Below, in pieces: positions 25,585 through 33,585 of a stretch of DNA of 64,000 nt. The translations under genes and the position numbers were made by a program. The notes under the pieces were generated by a model, which was not told where the DNA came from, made no database searches, and was given only the letters and a program-made list of their open reading frames with translations. This DNA comes from Sphingopyxis sp. (GTDB taxonomy: Bacteria > Pseudomonadota > Alphaproteobacteria > Sphingomonadales > Sphingomonadaceae), in NCBI GenBank assembly GCA_030148985.1, contig JASBSJ010000039.1:26040-90039 (forward strand), in the 5' to 3' direction. Numbering within the stretch: the first letter of the stretch is position 1; each line of letters begins with the position of its first letter.

Positions 25585-25828
25585 TTGTGACCCCCAAGGA
25601 TTATATGTCGCCACGACGGCGAAACCCGCATTAATCATGACTCGCTTTGGCGGGCGGGCAATGAACGGGCGATGACCCGAGTCGATTTTGCGCCAGACCG
25701 AATCGATTTGCCGACGAAATGCCGGAGAGCGCGCGAAAAAAGGACCATCTTTGGCGTTGCGGGGTACGAAGCGCATGGCTATAGCGACCCGCCTAAGCCA
25801 AACCTGCCGTTAGCGCGGCAGACCATGC

Positions 25829-25921
25829 GGAGACGTGGGTGAGTGGCTGAAACCAACGGTTTGCTAAACCGTCGTACTGGTAAATCCGGTACCGAGGGTT
25901 CGAATCCCTCCGTCTCCGCCA
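25829..25921 (+). tRNA. tRNA-Ser(GCT)
   Basis: A class II tRNA with acceptor GGAGACG / CGTCTCC, discriminator G, encoded CCA at 25919-25921, a long variable arm and T-loop GGTTCGAATCC. The anticodon loop TTGCTAA gives GCT, decoding AGC/AGU serine codons. Confidence 0.95.
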
Positions 25922-25945
25922 CCTTCTTCAAGTGTAAATGACGCG

Positions 25946-26674
25946 CTAGCCGCGCGGCTCCAACCACCAGCGCTGGCGCCAGCCGTAAGGACTGGCGATG
26001 GGCTCGCCCGCGGCATTGGTCGCGGGTTTGAAGCGGAAGCGCGCCTCGATAAGCTCACAGGTCCGCCGGTCGAGCGCGGCGTTGCCGCTCGATTTCGTGA
26101 CGCCGCATTCGGTGACGCGGCCATCGGCCTCGATGGTAAAGCGCACCTCGACCTCGCCGCCCGCGCGCTCGCGACTGGCATCGCGCGGATAGTCGCGGTC
26201 GCGGATCGTGCCGCTGCGCCACACGGCCTTGGTACCGCCGCCGGTTCCGCTTCCCGCGCCGCCGGCACCCGTGCCGTCGCCGCGGCCGCCCGCCCCCGAT
26301 CCGGGGCCGGGATCGGGCGTGGCCCCGGCGGAAGGGGCGTTGCCCGCACCCGGTTGCGGCGCCGCAGCGATCGGCGGAGTGAGCGGCGGCAGTTTCGGGG
26401 GCGGCGCGGCGACCGCGGCGGCCTTCGCCTGCTTGTTCGCGGCCGAAGCCTTGCCCGCGGCGCGCTCGCTCGGCGCTGGTGCCGGAACCGCCTCGTCGCG
26501 CGGAACGGGAGGGGCGGGCAGGGCGACCGCGGTGATCGCCTCGCTCGCGCGGCGAACGACATCGAGGTCGAGCCCGCGCGCGAGGCCGACGCCGATGGCG
26601 AGCGCCGCGACCAGCGCCGCGCCGCCCGACAGCAGTTTCTGCGGCCTCGAAACCTGCCCTGAATATGCCATCAT
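25946..26674 (-). CDS. TonB-like protein (energy transducer family)
   Basis: 242 residues in the TonB plan: a short cytosolic start, one membrane anchor (LLSGGAALVAALAIGVGLA, residues about 14-32), a Pro/Ala/Gly-rich periplasmic spacer (about 50-150), and a C-terminal TonB domain (YPRDASRERAGGEVEVRFTIEADGRVTECGVTKSSG, RRTCELIEARFRFKPA). TonB passes ExbB/ExbD proton energy to outer-membrane receptors. exbB/exbD are not adjacent, and the TonB domain is of the short cysteine-containing variety. The Gly-rich spacer is unusual compared with the classic Pro-Lys spacer. Start ATG 26674 or 26671. Confidence 0.85.
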   Translation of the reverse strand: MMAYSGQVSRPQKLLSGGAALVAALAIGVGLARGLDLDVVRRASEAITAVALPAPPVPRDEAVPAPAPSERAAGKASAANKQAKAAAVAAPPPKLPPLTPPIAAAPQPGAGNAPSAGATPDPGPGSGAGGRGDGTGAGGAGSGTGGGTKAVWRSGTIRDRDYPRDASRERAGGEVEVRFTIEADGRVTECGVTKSSGNAALDRRTCELIEARFRFKPATNAAGEPIASPYGWRQRWWLEPRG

Positions 26675-26716
26675 GCCGCCTCGTGTCGCGCGCCGGGGCG
26701 CGCCGTCGGCGCCGGT

Positions 26717-27586
26717 TTAAAGGAAATCGTCTAACGTGGACATGAACCGGTCGAACTGGTCGTGGTGGAGCCAGTGGCCGGCATTTTCGAACTCGATCAC
26801 TTTTGCCGTGTTGAAATGGCTGAGGCGCCCGTCCTTTTCGGGGTTCGAGGCCCAGCTGTCGGCGCCATAGAGCAGGAGGGTGGGGCAGGTGATCGCGCCC
26901 CACAGCGAGGCGATATCGTCCTGTTGCATGTCGAAGGCCGGCCAGACGTTGAGATAATTGTCGAACTTCCAGCTCCACGTCCCATCCTCGTTGCGGCTGA
27001 CGCCATGGATGGTGAGGTGGCGCGCCTGCGCTTCGGTTAGATAGGCGTTTTCCGCCATCATCCGCGCGAGGGCATCCTCGATCGTCGCATAGCGGCGCGG
27101 GGTGCGCCCCGCGGCCTGGCGCTTGTCGTCGATCCATTTGCGGAAACGGTCGGCGTAGGGGGTTTCGGCGCGCTCAGCGAGCAGCTTGGGCGAGGGGCCG
27201 AGGCCTTCGATGGCGACGAGCTTTTGCACATTGGCGGGATAGAGGCCGGTATAGCGGAGCGCGATATTGCCCCCCATCGAATGCGCGACGATCGAAACCG
27301 GGCCCTGATCGAGCTGGTGGACCAGTTGCGCAACGTCATAGACGAACCCGTCGATCGCGTAATTGCCGTCGGGCGACCAGGCGCTGTCGCCATGACCGCG
27401 CAGGTCGGGGGCAATGACGTGGAAGCGGTCGCGAAGCCGCTCGGCGACCCAGTCCCAGTTGCGGCAATGATCGCGCCCGCCATGGATGAGCAGCAAGGGG
27501 GGCGCGCCGCGATTGCCCCAATCGACATAATGCAGCTTCAGCCGCTGCGAGATAAAGCTGTTCGAGGTGGGGCCGGCACTTGCCAT
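26717..27586 (-). CDS. Alpha/beta hydrolase
   Basis: 289 residues. The oxyanion region LLLIHGGRDHCRNWDWVAERL, the nucleophile elbow AHSMGG (Ser), the acid region LLLYGADSWAS and the final His in FENAGHWLHHDQFDRF make a complete catalytic set. It resembles esterases and haloperoxidase-like hydrolases acting on small esters or ring-cleavage products; the substrate is not known. The TonB-like gene lies 42 bp downstream. Upstream is the 266-bp inverted-repeat element, which would be close to or within its promoter. Confidence 0.87.
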   Translation of the reverse strand: MASAGPTSNSFISQRLKLHYVDWGNRGAPPLLLIHGGRDHCRNWDWVAERLRDRFHVIAPDLRGHGDSAWSPDGNYAIDGFVYDVAQLVHQLDQGPVSIVAHSMGGNIALRYTGLYPANVQKLVAIEGLGPSPKLLAERAETPYADRFRKWIDDKRQAAGRTPRRYATIEDALARMMAENAYLTEAQARHLTIHGVSRNEDGTWSWKFDNYLNVWPAFDMQQDDIASLWGAITCPTLLLYGADSWASNPEKDGRLSHFNTAKVIEFENAGHWLHHDQFDRFMSTLDDFL

Positions 27587-27609
27587 CGGATCATCCTTGT
27601 TGTCTGTCT

Positions 27610-27875
27610 AAGGTCAGGATCCATATATTCCGCGGTCGAGGCGTCGAAATGGCGAAGAGATCGGGTCTGGGTGGGTGCAGCGGGTAGCATCGCTACCCGC
27701 AAGGCCGCACAGGTCCGAGATCGAAGCCATTTCGACGTCCCTTCGGGATTTGACCGATTTTGTCCATTGCTTCGTCGGCAAGTCTCGAAATATCGACATA
27801 TTCCTTCGCCTTGCCTCCTCGCACTGAACAAAATCGCTTCAAACCTCGATCGCGGAATATAAGGATCCTGACCTT
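27610..27875. mobile_element. Candidate MITE-like element with 32-bp terminal inverted repeats
   Basis: Termini 27610-27641 and 27844-27875 are inverted repeats matching at 30 of 32 positions. Inside is a second inverted pair (GCGTCGAAATGGC near 27641 and GCCATTTCGACG near 27730) and a small perfect hairpin GGGTAGCATCGCTACCC. No plausible protein is encoded, and the interior is less GC-rich than the flanks. The element fills most of the 363-bp gap between the hydrolase and SDR genes, which are divergent. I see no clear target-site duplication, so mobility is inferred only from the shape. Confidence 0.6.
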
Positions 27876-27949
27876 TGGTTTCAAAAGGCGACTGGTTTCG
27901 ATCCGTCAACTCCGGATCGGCGACCGAAGCGAGAGAGAGGATAGGGGTC

Positions 27950-28741
27950 ATGTCGACATTTCGCGATAATCTGTTGGCCGGAAAGACCGCCTTCGTTGCG
28001 GGCGGGACGAGCGGTATCAACCTGGGCATCGCCAAGCGCTTCGCCGAACTGGGCGCGAAGGTCGCGGTGGCGGGGCGCGATCCCGACAAGGCGGCGCGCG
28101 CGGCGGCCGAGATCGGCGAAGGCGCGCTGGGCCTGTCGGGCGATGTGCGCGACTATGCGGCGATCCGCGGCGTGATGGAGCGCGTCGCGGGCGAGCTGGG
28201 GCCGATGGACATCGTCATATCGGGCGCGGCGGGCAATTTTCTGGCGCCCGTGCTCGGCATGTCGGCGAACGCCTTTCGTACGGTGGTCGACATCGACCTC
28301 AACGGCACCTTCAACGTCTTTCGCGGCTGCCACGATTTGCTGGTGCGGCCCGGCGCGTCGCTGATCGCGATCACCGCGGGTCAGGCCGTCAACGCCTCGG
28401 CCTTGCAGGCGCACGCCTGTGCGGCAAAGGCGGGGATCAACCAGCTGATCCGTGTGCTCGCGCTCGAATGGGGGCCGGAGGTACGCGTGAACGGCATCTC
28501 GCCGGGACCGATCGCCGATACCGAAGGCATGAAGCGCCTCGCGCCCGACGCCGAAACGCGGCAGGCGCATTACGACCGCATCGCGATGAAACGCTGGGGC
28601 CGGATCGAGGAGGTCGCCGAATCGGCGGTGTTCCTCTGCTCGCCCGCGGCGGGCTATATCACCGGGACGATCCTCGATTGCGATGGTGGCAGCCAGATCG
28701 GAGACGCCTCGCGCGGCGACCTGGCGAAAGGGATGGCCTGA
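27950..28741 (+). CDS. SDR-family 2,4-dienoyl-CoA reductase-like protein
   Basis: 263 residues. The cofactor loop is AGGTSGINLGIAKRFAELG, and an SGAAGNFLAPV segment stands in place of NNAG. The normal Tyr-x3-Lys is altered: the Lys is in AHACAAKAGINQLIRVLALEWGP and Ala replaces Tyr. This, with ISPGPIADTEGMKRL, matches the peroxisomal-type dienoyl-CoA reductase (DECR2) group, which reduces 2,4-dienoyl-CoA with NADPH during beta-oxidation of unsaturated fatty acids. Start ATG 27950 with AGGGG just before. A strong terminator follows. Confidence 0.83.
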   Translation: MSTFRDNLLAGKTAFVAGGTSGINLGIAKRFAELGAKVAVAGRDPDKAARAAAEIGEGALGLSGDVRDYAAIRGVMERVAGELGPMDIVISGAAGNFLAPVLGMSANAFRTVVDIDLNGTFNVFRGCHDLLVRPGASLIAITAGQAVNASALQAHACAAKAGINQLIRVLALEWGPEVRVNGISPGPIADTEGMKRLAPDAETRQAHYDRIAMKRWGRIEEVAESAVFLCSPAAGYITGTILDCDGGSQIGDASRGDLAKGMA

Positions 28742-28745
28742 ATCA

Positions 28746-28780
28746 AAAACGCCGCCAACCCGGCGGGTCGGCGGCGTTTT
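28746..28780. terminator. Bidirectional terminator
   Basis: Stem AAAACGCCGCC / GGCGGCGTTTT (28746-28756 with 28770-28780), with A/T runs on both sides. It serves the SDR gene on the + strand and tRNA-Val on the minus strand, whose CCA end is only 4 bases away. Confidence 0.88.
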
Positions 28781-28783
28781 GAA

Positions 28784-28858
28784 TGGTGGGCGTGGCAAGG
28801 ATTGAACTTGCGACCCCTGCGATGTCAACACAGTGCTCTACCACTGAGCTACACGCCC
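28784..28858 (-). tRNA. tRNA-Val(GAC)
   Basis: On the minus strand: acceptor GGGCGTG / CACGCCC, D-arm AGCTCAGTGGTAGAGC, anticodon loop TTGACAT (anticodon GAC), T-loop GTTCAATCC, discriminator A and encoded CCA (28786-28784). Confidence 0.95.
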
Positions 28859-28928
28859 ATCCCTTGGGGTGACGCGCCCCCTAAAGGCCTTGGAGCGGCT
28901 TGGCAAGCCCTTCGGTGGATCGCTGCGT

Positions 28929-29306
28929 TTATTGTAGATGCGACTGGTCGGCGCGCCCGAACAGCATGTCGACCTCGCGCACCAGATCCTTGAGATGGAA
29001 GGGTTTGGAGAGCAGCTTGGCCTGCGGCACATTTTCCTCGGCGCGCAGCGAAACCGCCGCGAATCCGGTAATGAACATCACCTGCGTTTGCGGCGCTGCC
29101 TTCGCTGTGTGCTGGGCGAGCTCGATGCCGTCCATTTCGGGCATCACGATGTCGGAGAGCAGCAGGTCGAAGGTGCCCGAATCGATATAGGGAACCGCCG
29201 CCGTGCCGCGATCGACCGCGGTGACGTGATAGCCCGCGCTTGTAAGCGCACGCGCGAGATATTCGCGCATCACGTCGTCGTCTTCGGCCAGCAAGATGCG
29301 AATCAT
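28929..29306 (-). CDS. cpdR: Single-domain response regulator, CpdR-like
   Basis: A 125-residue stand-alone receiver domain: acidic pocket LLAEDDD, phospho-acceptor Asp52 in LLLSDIVMPEMDG, and Lys in KLLSKPFHLKDLV. The wording (MIRILLAEDDDVMREYLARALTSAGY, MFITGFAAVSL) is that of CpdR, the alphaproteobacterial adaptor that in its unphosphorylated state primes ClpXP to degrade cell-cycle proteins, downstream of CckA-ChpT. The start is ATG 29306. It is divergent from the amidohydrolase gene at 29448. With gcrA it is the second cell-cycle regulator in the window. Confidence 0.88.
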   Translation of the reverse strand: MIRILLAEDDDVMREYLARALTSAGYHVTAVDRGTAAVPYIDSGTFDLLLSDIVMPEMDGIELAQHTAKAAPQTQVMFITGFAAVSLRAEENVPQAKLLSKPFHLKDLVREVDMLFGRADQSHLQ

Positions 29307-29447
29307 CGTAAAAATCGGTTCCCTGGTCCTTGGGCATCGCCGGTTCCGCGCGGCGACGCTCCCTTTGCAATACCGCATAGCGGCAGAGATTTAACAAATT
29401 GGCGTGGTCCGCTGGATTCCTCCGGCTTTTTTTGCCACCCATCCCCC

Positions 29448-30323
29448 ATGACGTCGCGCATCATCTCCCCTGCGGCCATCGCCGTCAACCGCCAGGCGAT
29501 GCCGGGCCCGGTCATTGTTTCGGTGCCGCACGCCGGACGCATCTATCCGGCCGAGATATTGGAGGCTGCGCGCGTCGATCGCGCGGCGCTGGAGCGGCTG
29601 GAGGACAGCTGGTGCGACCACATCGCCGCGGGTGCGGGTGACGCGGGCGCGACCATCGTCGCTGCGCTTTGGGCGCGCGCGGTCGCCGACTGCAATCGCG
29701 GTGAAGGACAGATGGCGCCCGGCGAGGTCGAACCGACGCTGCGCGCCCAATTCGCAGCGCCGGGGCGCAAGGAGCGGGCGGGGCTTGGGGTCGTGCCTAC
29801 GCGGCTTGCCGATTGCGGCCCCTTGTGGAAGCAACCGATCAATAGCGCCGCGCTGGAGTGGCGACTGGACCGGCTGCACCGGCCCTATCATGCGGCTTTG
29901 GCAGCCGAAATTGCGACGGTGCGCGCGCGGTTCGGCTTCGCGATCCTGATCGACCTCCACTCGATGCCGGCGATTCCGCCCGGACAACCGGGGCATGGCG
30001 CGCGAATCGTCATTGGCGATCGGTTCGGCGCGACCGCGAACGAAGCGCTCGTCGAAATGGTGATGGAATCGGCTGCGGCGCTGCGGGAAAAGGTGCTGCG
30101 CAACCAACCCTATGCCGGCGGGCATATCGTCCGCACCCATGGGCGGCCCGCCCACGGCGTTCATGCGATCCAGATCGAGATCGACCGCAGTCTCTATCTG
30201 ACGGCCGAGCGGCTGCCCGATGCAGCGCGTGTCGCTCGCCTTTCGCGCTGGTTTGCCGATTTGGTGCGGGAGGCCGGACAATGGCGCCCCGACGCCGAAT
30301 CCCTGCCGGAGGCTGCCGAATAA
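29448..30323 (+). CDS. N-formylglutamate amidohydrolase family protein
   Basis: 291 residues. The FGase family motifs are GPVIVSVPHAGRIYPAEI near residue 20 (His), DSWCDHIAAGA, a zinc-like LIDLHSMPA, GARIVIGDRFG, and the C-terminal GRPAHGVHAIQIEIDRSLYL. Characterised members hydrolyse N-formyl-L-glutamate in histidine degradation. No hut genes adjoin, so the real substrate is open. The ATG at 29448 is preferred over the much longer open frame, which runs antisense through cpdR. Confidence 0.87.
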   Translation: MTSRIISPAAIAVNRQAMPGPVIVSVPHAGRIYPAEILEAARVDRAALERLEDSWCDHIAAGAGDAGATIVAALWARAVADCNRGEGQMAPGEVEPTLRAQFAAPGRKERAGLGVVPTRLADCGPLWKQPINSAALEWRLDRLHRPYHAALAAEIATVRARFGFAILIDLHSMPAIPPGQPGHGARIVIGDRFGATANEALVEMVMESAAALREKVLRNQPYAGGHIVRTHGRPAHGVHAIQIEIDRSLYLTAERLPDAARVARLSRWFADLVREAGQWRPDAESLPEAAE

Positions 30324-30435
30324 AAAACCACCTCGTACCGAAGTACGAGGTGGCCAGGGTCCAGGGAGGACGCGCCCGCATCGTTTCCGAGGAGGGCACT
30401 CACCGCGATGGAAAGGGGGAAAACCATGGCGGCGT
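30322..30435 (-). ncRNA. Candidate small RNA (about 114 nt)
   Basis: On the minus strand a sigma-70-like promoter (30442-30470) is followed by about 110 bases that end in a perfect 11-bp terminator hairpin with a T-run. The open frame in this interval runs straight through the terminator, which argues against a protein. The RNA would contain two CCUCC-type words (near 30393 and 30367) that could pair with ribosome-binding sites, as in several alphaproteobacterial trans-acting sRNAs. It lies between the amidohydrolase gene and tRNA-Pro. It could instead be the processed trailer of the tRNA transcript. Confidence 0.4.
30328..30353 (-). terminator. Rho-independent terminator
   Basis: Perfect stem CCACCTCGTAC / GTACGAGGTGG with a 4-base loop. 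On the minus strand it is followed by TTTTTTATT. It points away from tRNA-Pro and the candidate sRNA, and overlaps none of the amidohydrolase codons except the bases just after the stop. Confidence 0.88.
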
Positions 30436-30441
30436 AGGATA

Positions 30442-30470
30442 AATCTAGGGACATGTTCGCCGACTTACAA
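30442..30470 (-). promoter_or_regulatory. Candidate sigma-70 promoter for the small RNA
   Basis: On the minus strand TTGTAA (30470-30465), a 17-base spacer and TAGATT (30447-30442). Each hexamer matches 4 of 6 consensus positions. Transcription would start near 30435. Confidence 0.4.
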
Positions 30471-30506
30471 GAAGCGACGGTGCAAAATCTGAAATATGCA
30501 GGAAAT

Positions 30507-30583
30507 TGGTCGGGGAGAGAGGATTCGAACCTCCGGCCCCTGCCTCCCGAAGACAGTGCTCTACCAGGCTGAGCTACTCCCCG
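30507..30583 (-). tRNA. tRNA-Pro(CGG)
   Basis: On the minus strand: acceptor CGGGGAG / CTCCCCG, D-arm AGCTCAGCCTGGTAGAGC, anticodon loop TTCGGGA (anticodon CGG), T-loop GGTTCGAATCC, discriminator A and encoded CCA. Confidence 0.95.
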
Positions 30584-30690
30584 ACCGATCTGCGCGTCGG
30601 CCGTGGCCGCCGCGAAGGCAGGGCGGTCCTCTAGACGCGCAATCTGCGAACTTCAAGCGCCAATCGGCACAGTCAAGTCGATTGCCCAAA

Positions 30691-31122
30691 CTACAGCATT
30701 TGGGCAGTTCGAAAGCTGAAATGACCATCGGCGACGAAAATCAGATGATCGGCAAGATCGATACCGATTGTCCTCAGAAAAAGCGCGGCGTCGTGCGTTG
30801 CGGCAATGTCGGCATCGCTCGGCCAGGCGATGCCCGAGGGGTGGTTGTGCGCCATGACGACGGTCGCGGTGCTGCTGACCAGCAGCCTGCGCCAGCATCG
30901 CGGCGGGATGATACAGCGGCGCGGCGTTTCGCTGTCGATGCTTTCGAAACGGACCAGTCGTTCAAATGCGTCAAAGGCGGCAAGGAGCAGGCTTTCGCGA
31001 TCATCGTCGAACCGGGGGCGCAGCAATTGCGCCGCGACCGCGCCTTCGGCGTCGCACGGCACGAAGCCCGGACGCATCGCGGCGGCATGGGCTTTGCCGA
31101 CGGGTTCGAAGATCGTCATCAT
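30691..31122 (-). CDS. Short RadC-like JAB/MPN-domain protein
   Basis: About 143 residues from the tandem ATGs at 31122/31119. It contains the JAB metal motif MAHNHPSGIAWPSDADI (H-x-H-P-S-G-x-x-x-x-S-x-x-D) of the RadC C-terminal domain. The helix-hairpin-helix half of normal RadC (about 220 residues) is missing. The role of RadC proteins is unresolved, and some are linked to DNA repair or mobile elements. The upstream frame extends to 31275, overlapping thyA, and gives MESAKARSL with no clear ribosome site. It is divergent from thyA and sits next to tRNA-Pro. Confidence 0.72.
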   Translation of the reverse strand: MMTIFEPVGKAHAAAMRPGFVPCDAEGAVAAQLLRPRFDDDRESLLLAAFDAFERLVRFESIDSETPRRCIIPPRCWRRLLVSSTATVVMAHNHPSGIAWPSDADIAATHDAALFLRTIGIDLADHLIFVADGHFSFRTAQML

Positions 31123-31261
31123 CGGCGCATGGCGCAGGCGCCCGCCGGACCCAACTGCCGACTGCGCCGCATCGGACGGATCGGCGGGGCGGTTCCGGCG
31201 AATCCCTTGTCGCCGCGCGGCGCGAGGCCTAGCAATGATGGGGAAAGAAAGGGAGCGCGCC

Positions 31262-32197
31262 TTGGCTGATTCCATCCATTATGAATTGCAATATCTTGAC
31301 CTGATGCGCCGCGTCTGGGTCGAAGGCGACGAGCGCGTCGATCGCACCGGAGTCGGGACGCGGTCGCTGTTCGGCGAAACGATGCGATTCTCGTTGAAGG
31401 ACGATGCCATTCCGCTGCTGACGACGAAGCGCGTCTATTGGAAGACCGCGCTGCGCGAATTGCTGTGGTTCCTGACCGGCGACACCAATATCCGCTCGCT
31501 CGTCGCGCAGGGGGTGAAGATCTGGACCGACTGGCCGCTCGACAAATATCGCCGCGCGACGGGCGACGACATCAGCGCCGCGGATTTCGAGGCGCGCATC
31601 GTCGCCGACGCGGGCTTTGCCGCGGCGTGGGGCGACCTTGGCCCCGTCTACGGCCATCAGTGGGTGAACTGGCCGCGCTACGAGCCGGCGGGCGAGGGGC
31701 TATTTCGCCGCGCCGAACGCGGGCACAACCAGATTGCGGCGCTGATCGACTCGCTCAGGACCAATCCGGGGTCGCGGCGGCACATTTTCACCGGCTGGAA
31801 TGTCGCCGATCTGGACCGGATGGCGCTGCCGCCGTGCCACATGACCTATCAATTCCATGTTCGCAGCGATGGCGGGCTGTCGTGCCTGTTGTTCCAGCGG
31901 TCGTGCGACCTGGGCCTGGGCTTTGCGTTCAATATTTTCGAGGCGGCGCTGCTGACGCGGATGATCGCCGATCAGTGCGACCTTCATGCGCATGAGGTCG
32001 TGTGGACCGGCGGCGACGTGCATCTTTATCTCAATCATGCCGAGCTGGTGGAACAGCAATTGGCGCGGGTGCCGGACGGGAAGCCGCGGCTCAGCATCCT
32101 GCGCCGCCCGGACAGCATTTTCGATTATCGGTTCGAGGATTTTGCGGTCGAGGATTATGCCCCGCAAGCGCCGATTTCCGCGCCTATCGCAGTCTGA
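31262..32197 (+). CDS. thyA: Thymidylate synthase
   Basis: 311 residues. It methylates dUMP to dTMP with 5,10-methylene-tetrahydrofolate. The folate/substrate regions RVDRTGVGTRSLFGETMRFSL and LRELLWFLTGDTNIRSL, the catalytic Cys in LPPCHMTYQFHV, and the RSCDLGLGFAFNI and DVHLYLNHAELVEQQL blocks are all present. An insertion of about 45 residues (DKYRRATGDDISAADFEARI onward) makes it the long form seen in Lactobacillus-type enzymes rather than the 264-residue E. coli form. The start is TTG 31262 with GGGAG 7 bases before. Dihydrofolate reductase, a common neighbour, is not here. Confidence 0.93.
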   Translation: MADSIHYELQYLDLMRRVWVEGDERVDRTGVGTRSLFGETMRFSLKDDAIPLLTTKRVYWKTALRELLWFLTGDTNIRSLVAQGVKIWTDWPLDKYRRATGDDISAADFEARIVADAGFAAAWGDLGPVYGHQWVNWPRYEPAGEGLFRRAERGHNQIAALIDSLRTNPGSRRHIFTGWNVADLDRMALPPCHMTYQFHVRSDGGLSCLLFQRSCDLGLGFAFNIFEAALLTRMIADQCDLHAHEVVWTGGDVHLYLNHAELVEQQLARVPDGKPRLSILRRPDSIFDYRFEDFAVEDYAPQAPISAPIAV

Positions 32198-32289
32198 CGG
32201 CCGCCGTTGCATTCGTATGGCGACCGTAATAATATGTCGTCAACGTGAAATATAACTAGGCGCCGATTCGCGCCCGAAGGGAAGAAGAT

Positions 32290-33585
32290 ATGCCTGAACC
32301 GGACAGCCGCCCGGCGAGCAACCTGCCGCCGCTGTCGCTTCATATCCCCGAGCCGCGCTATCGCCCCGGCGACACGCCCGACTTCGGCGACATTGAGGTT
32401 CCCGCGGTCGATGCGACCCCGCGTCCCGGCGAAGCGACCAAGCCCGATGCGATGCGCGAGCTATGCTATGGCCTTGTCCGCGTCCTCGACTTCGACGGAC
32501 AGGCGAAGGGGCCGTGGAATCCCAATCTGGCGCCCGAACGGCTGCGCACCATGCTGCGTTACATGATGCTGACGCGCGCGTTCGACGACCGCATGTTCCG
32601 CGCGCAGCGGCAGGGCAAGACCAGCTTTTACATGAAATGCACGGGCGAGGAGGCGACCTCGATCGCCTCGACGATGGCGATCGATCGCGCCGACATGTGC
32701 TTCCCCAGCTATCGCCAGCAGGGCATTTTGATCGCGCGCGACTATCCGCTGATCCAGATGATGAACCAGATCTATTCGAACCGCGGTGATCACCTGATGG
32801 GCCGCCAGCTGCCGATCATGTATTCGGCGCCCGAACATGGTTTTTTCAGCGTCTCGGGCAATCTCGCGACCCAATATCCGCAGGCGGTGGGCTGGGCGAT
32901 GGCGTCGGCGTCGAAGGGCGACAGCCGCATCGCGACCGTGTGGTGCGGCGAGGGCTCGTCGGCCGAGGGCGACTTTCACTCGGCGCTGACCTTTGCGACT
33001 GTGTACAACGCGCCGGTTATCTTCAACGTCGTCAATAACCAGTGGGCGATTTCGAGCTTTTCGGGCTTTGCCGGGGGCGAGCGCACGACCTTTGCGGCGC
33101 GCGCCGTGGGTTACGGCATTGCCGGGCTGCGCATCGACGGCAATGATCCGCTCGCGGTTTATGCCGCGACGCAATGGGCTGCCGATCGCGCGCGGACGAA
33201 CAACGGCCCGACACTGATCGAGCATTTCACCTATCGCAGCGAAGGCCACAGCACCTCGGACGATCCGAGCGCGTACCGTCCCGCGGGCGAGGCGACCGCC
33301 TGGCCGTTCGGTGACCCGATCGCGCGGCTACGCGAGCATCTTGAGCTGCTCGGCGAATGGGATGCCGAGCGCCACGAAGCGCAGGCGAAAGAACTCGACG
33401 AGCTGGTCAAGACGACGCAGAAACAGTCGGAAAAGCTCGGCATTCTTGGCCACGGGATGCACCAGCCGTTCGAAACGATGTTCGAGGATGTGTTTGAAGA
33501 GATGCCCTGGCACCTCAAGGAACAATGCGCGCAGATGCTCGCCGAACAAGAGGCCAAGTTCGGCCCCGACTGGAAGCCCGAATAA
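32290..33585 (+). CDS. bkdA1: Branched-chain 2-oxoacid dehydrogenase E1 alpha subunit
   Basis: 431 residues. This is the thiamine-diphosphate subunit that decarboxylates the 2-oxoacids from valine, leucine and isoleucine. The long N-terminal extension before MLRYMMLTRAFDDRMFRAQRQGKTSFYMKCTGEEA and the SYRQQGILIARDYPL segment are typical of the BCKDH rather than the pyruvate dehydrogenase type. The TPP motif is CGEGSSAEGDFHSALTFATVYNAPVIFNVVNN, and the phosphorylation-loop-like YRSEGHSTSDDPSAYRP follows. First gene of the bkd operon; its TAA overlaps the E1 beta ATG by one base. Confidence 0.93.
   Translation: MPEPDSRPASNLPPLSLHIPEPRYRPGDTPDFGDIEVPAVDATPRPGEATKPDAMRELCYGLVRVLDFDGQAKGPWNPNLAPERLRTMLRYMMLTRAFDDRMFRAQRQGKTSFYMKCTGEEATSIASTMAIDRADMCFPSYRQQGILIARDYPLIQMMNQIYSNRGDHLMGRQLPIMYSAPEHGFFSVSGNLATQYPQAVGWAMASASKGDSRIATVWCGEGSSAEGDFHSALTFATVYNAPVIFNVVNNQWAISSFSGFAGGERTTFAARAVGYGIAGLRIDGNDPLAVYAATQWAADRARTNNGPTLIEHFTYRSEGHSTSDDPSAYRPAGEATAWPFGDPIARLREHLELLGEWDAERHEAQAKELDELVKTTQKQSEKLGILGHGMHQPFETMFEDVFEEMPWHLKEQCAQMLAEQEAKFGPDWKPE

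Noticed and set aside
27693..27884. Small minus-strand ORFs inside the 266-bp inverted-repeat element
   Set aside because: They follow the repeat arms, have no ribosome site and no recognisable domain.
29415..29419. A GANTC (CcrM) site between cpdR and the amidohydrolase gene as a GcrA/CcrM control point
   Set aside because: A single 5-base site is expected by chance every few hundred bases, and none is seen at the gcrA promoter, so I cannot support regulation.
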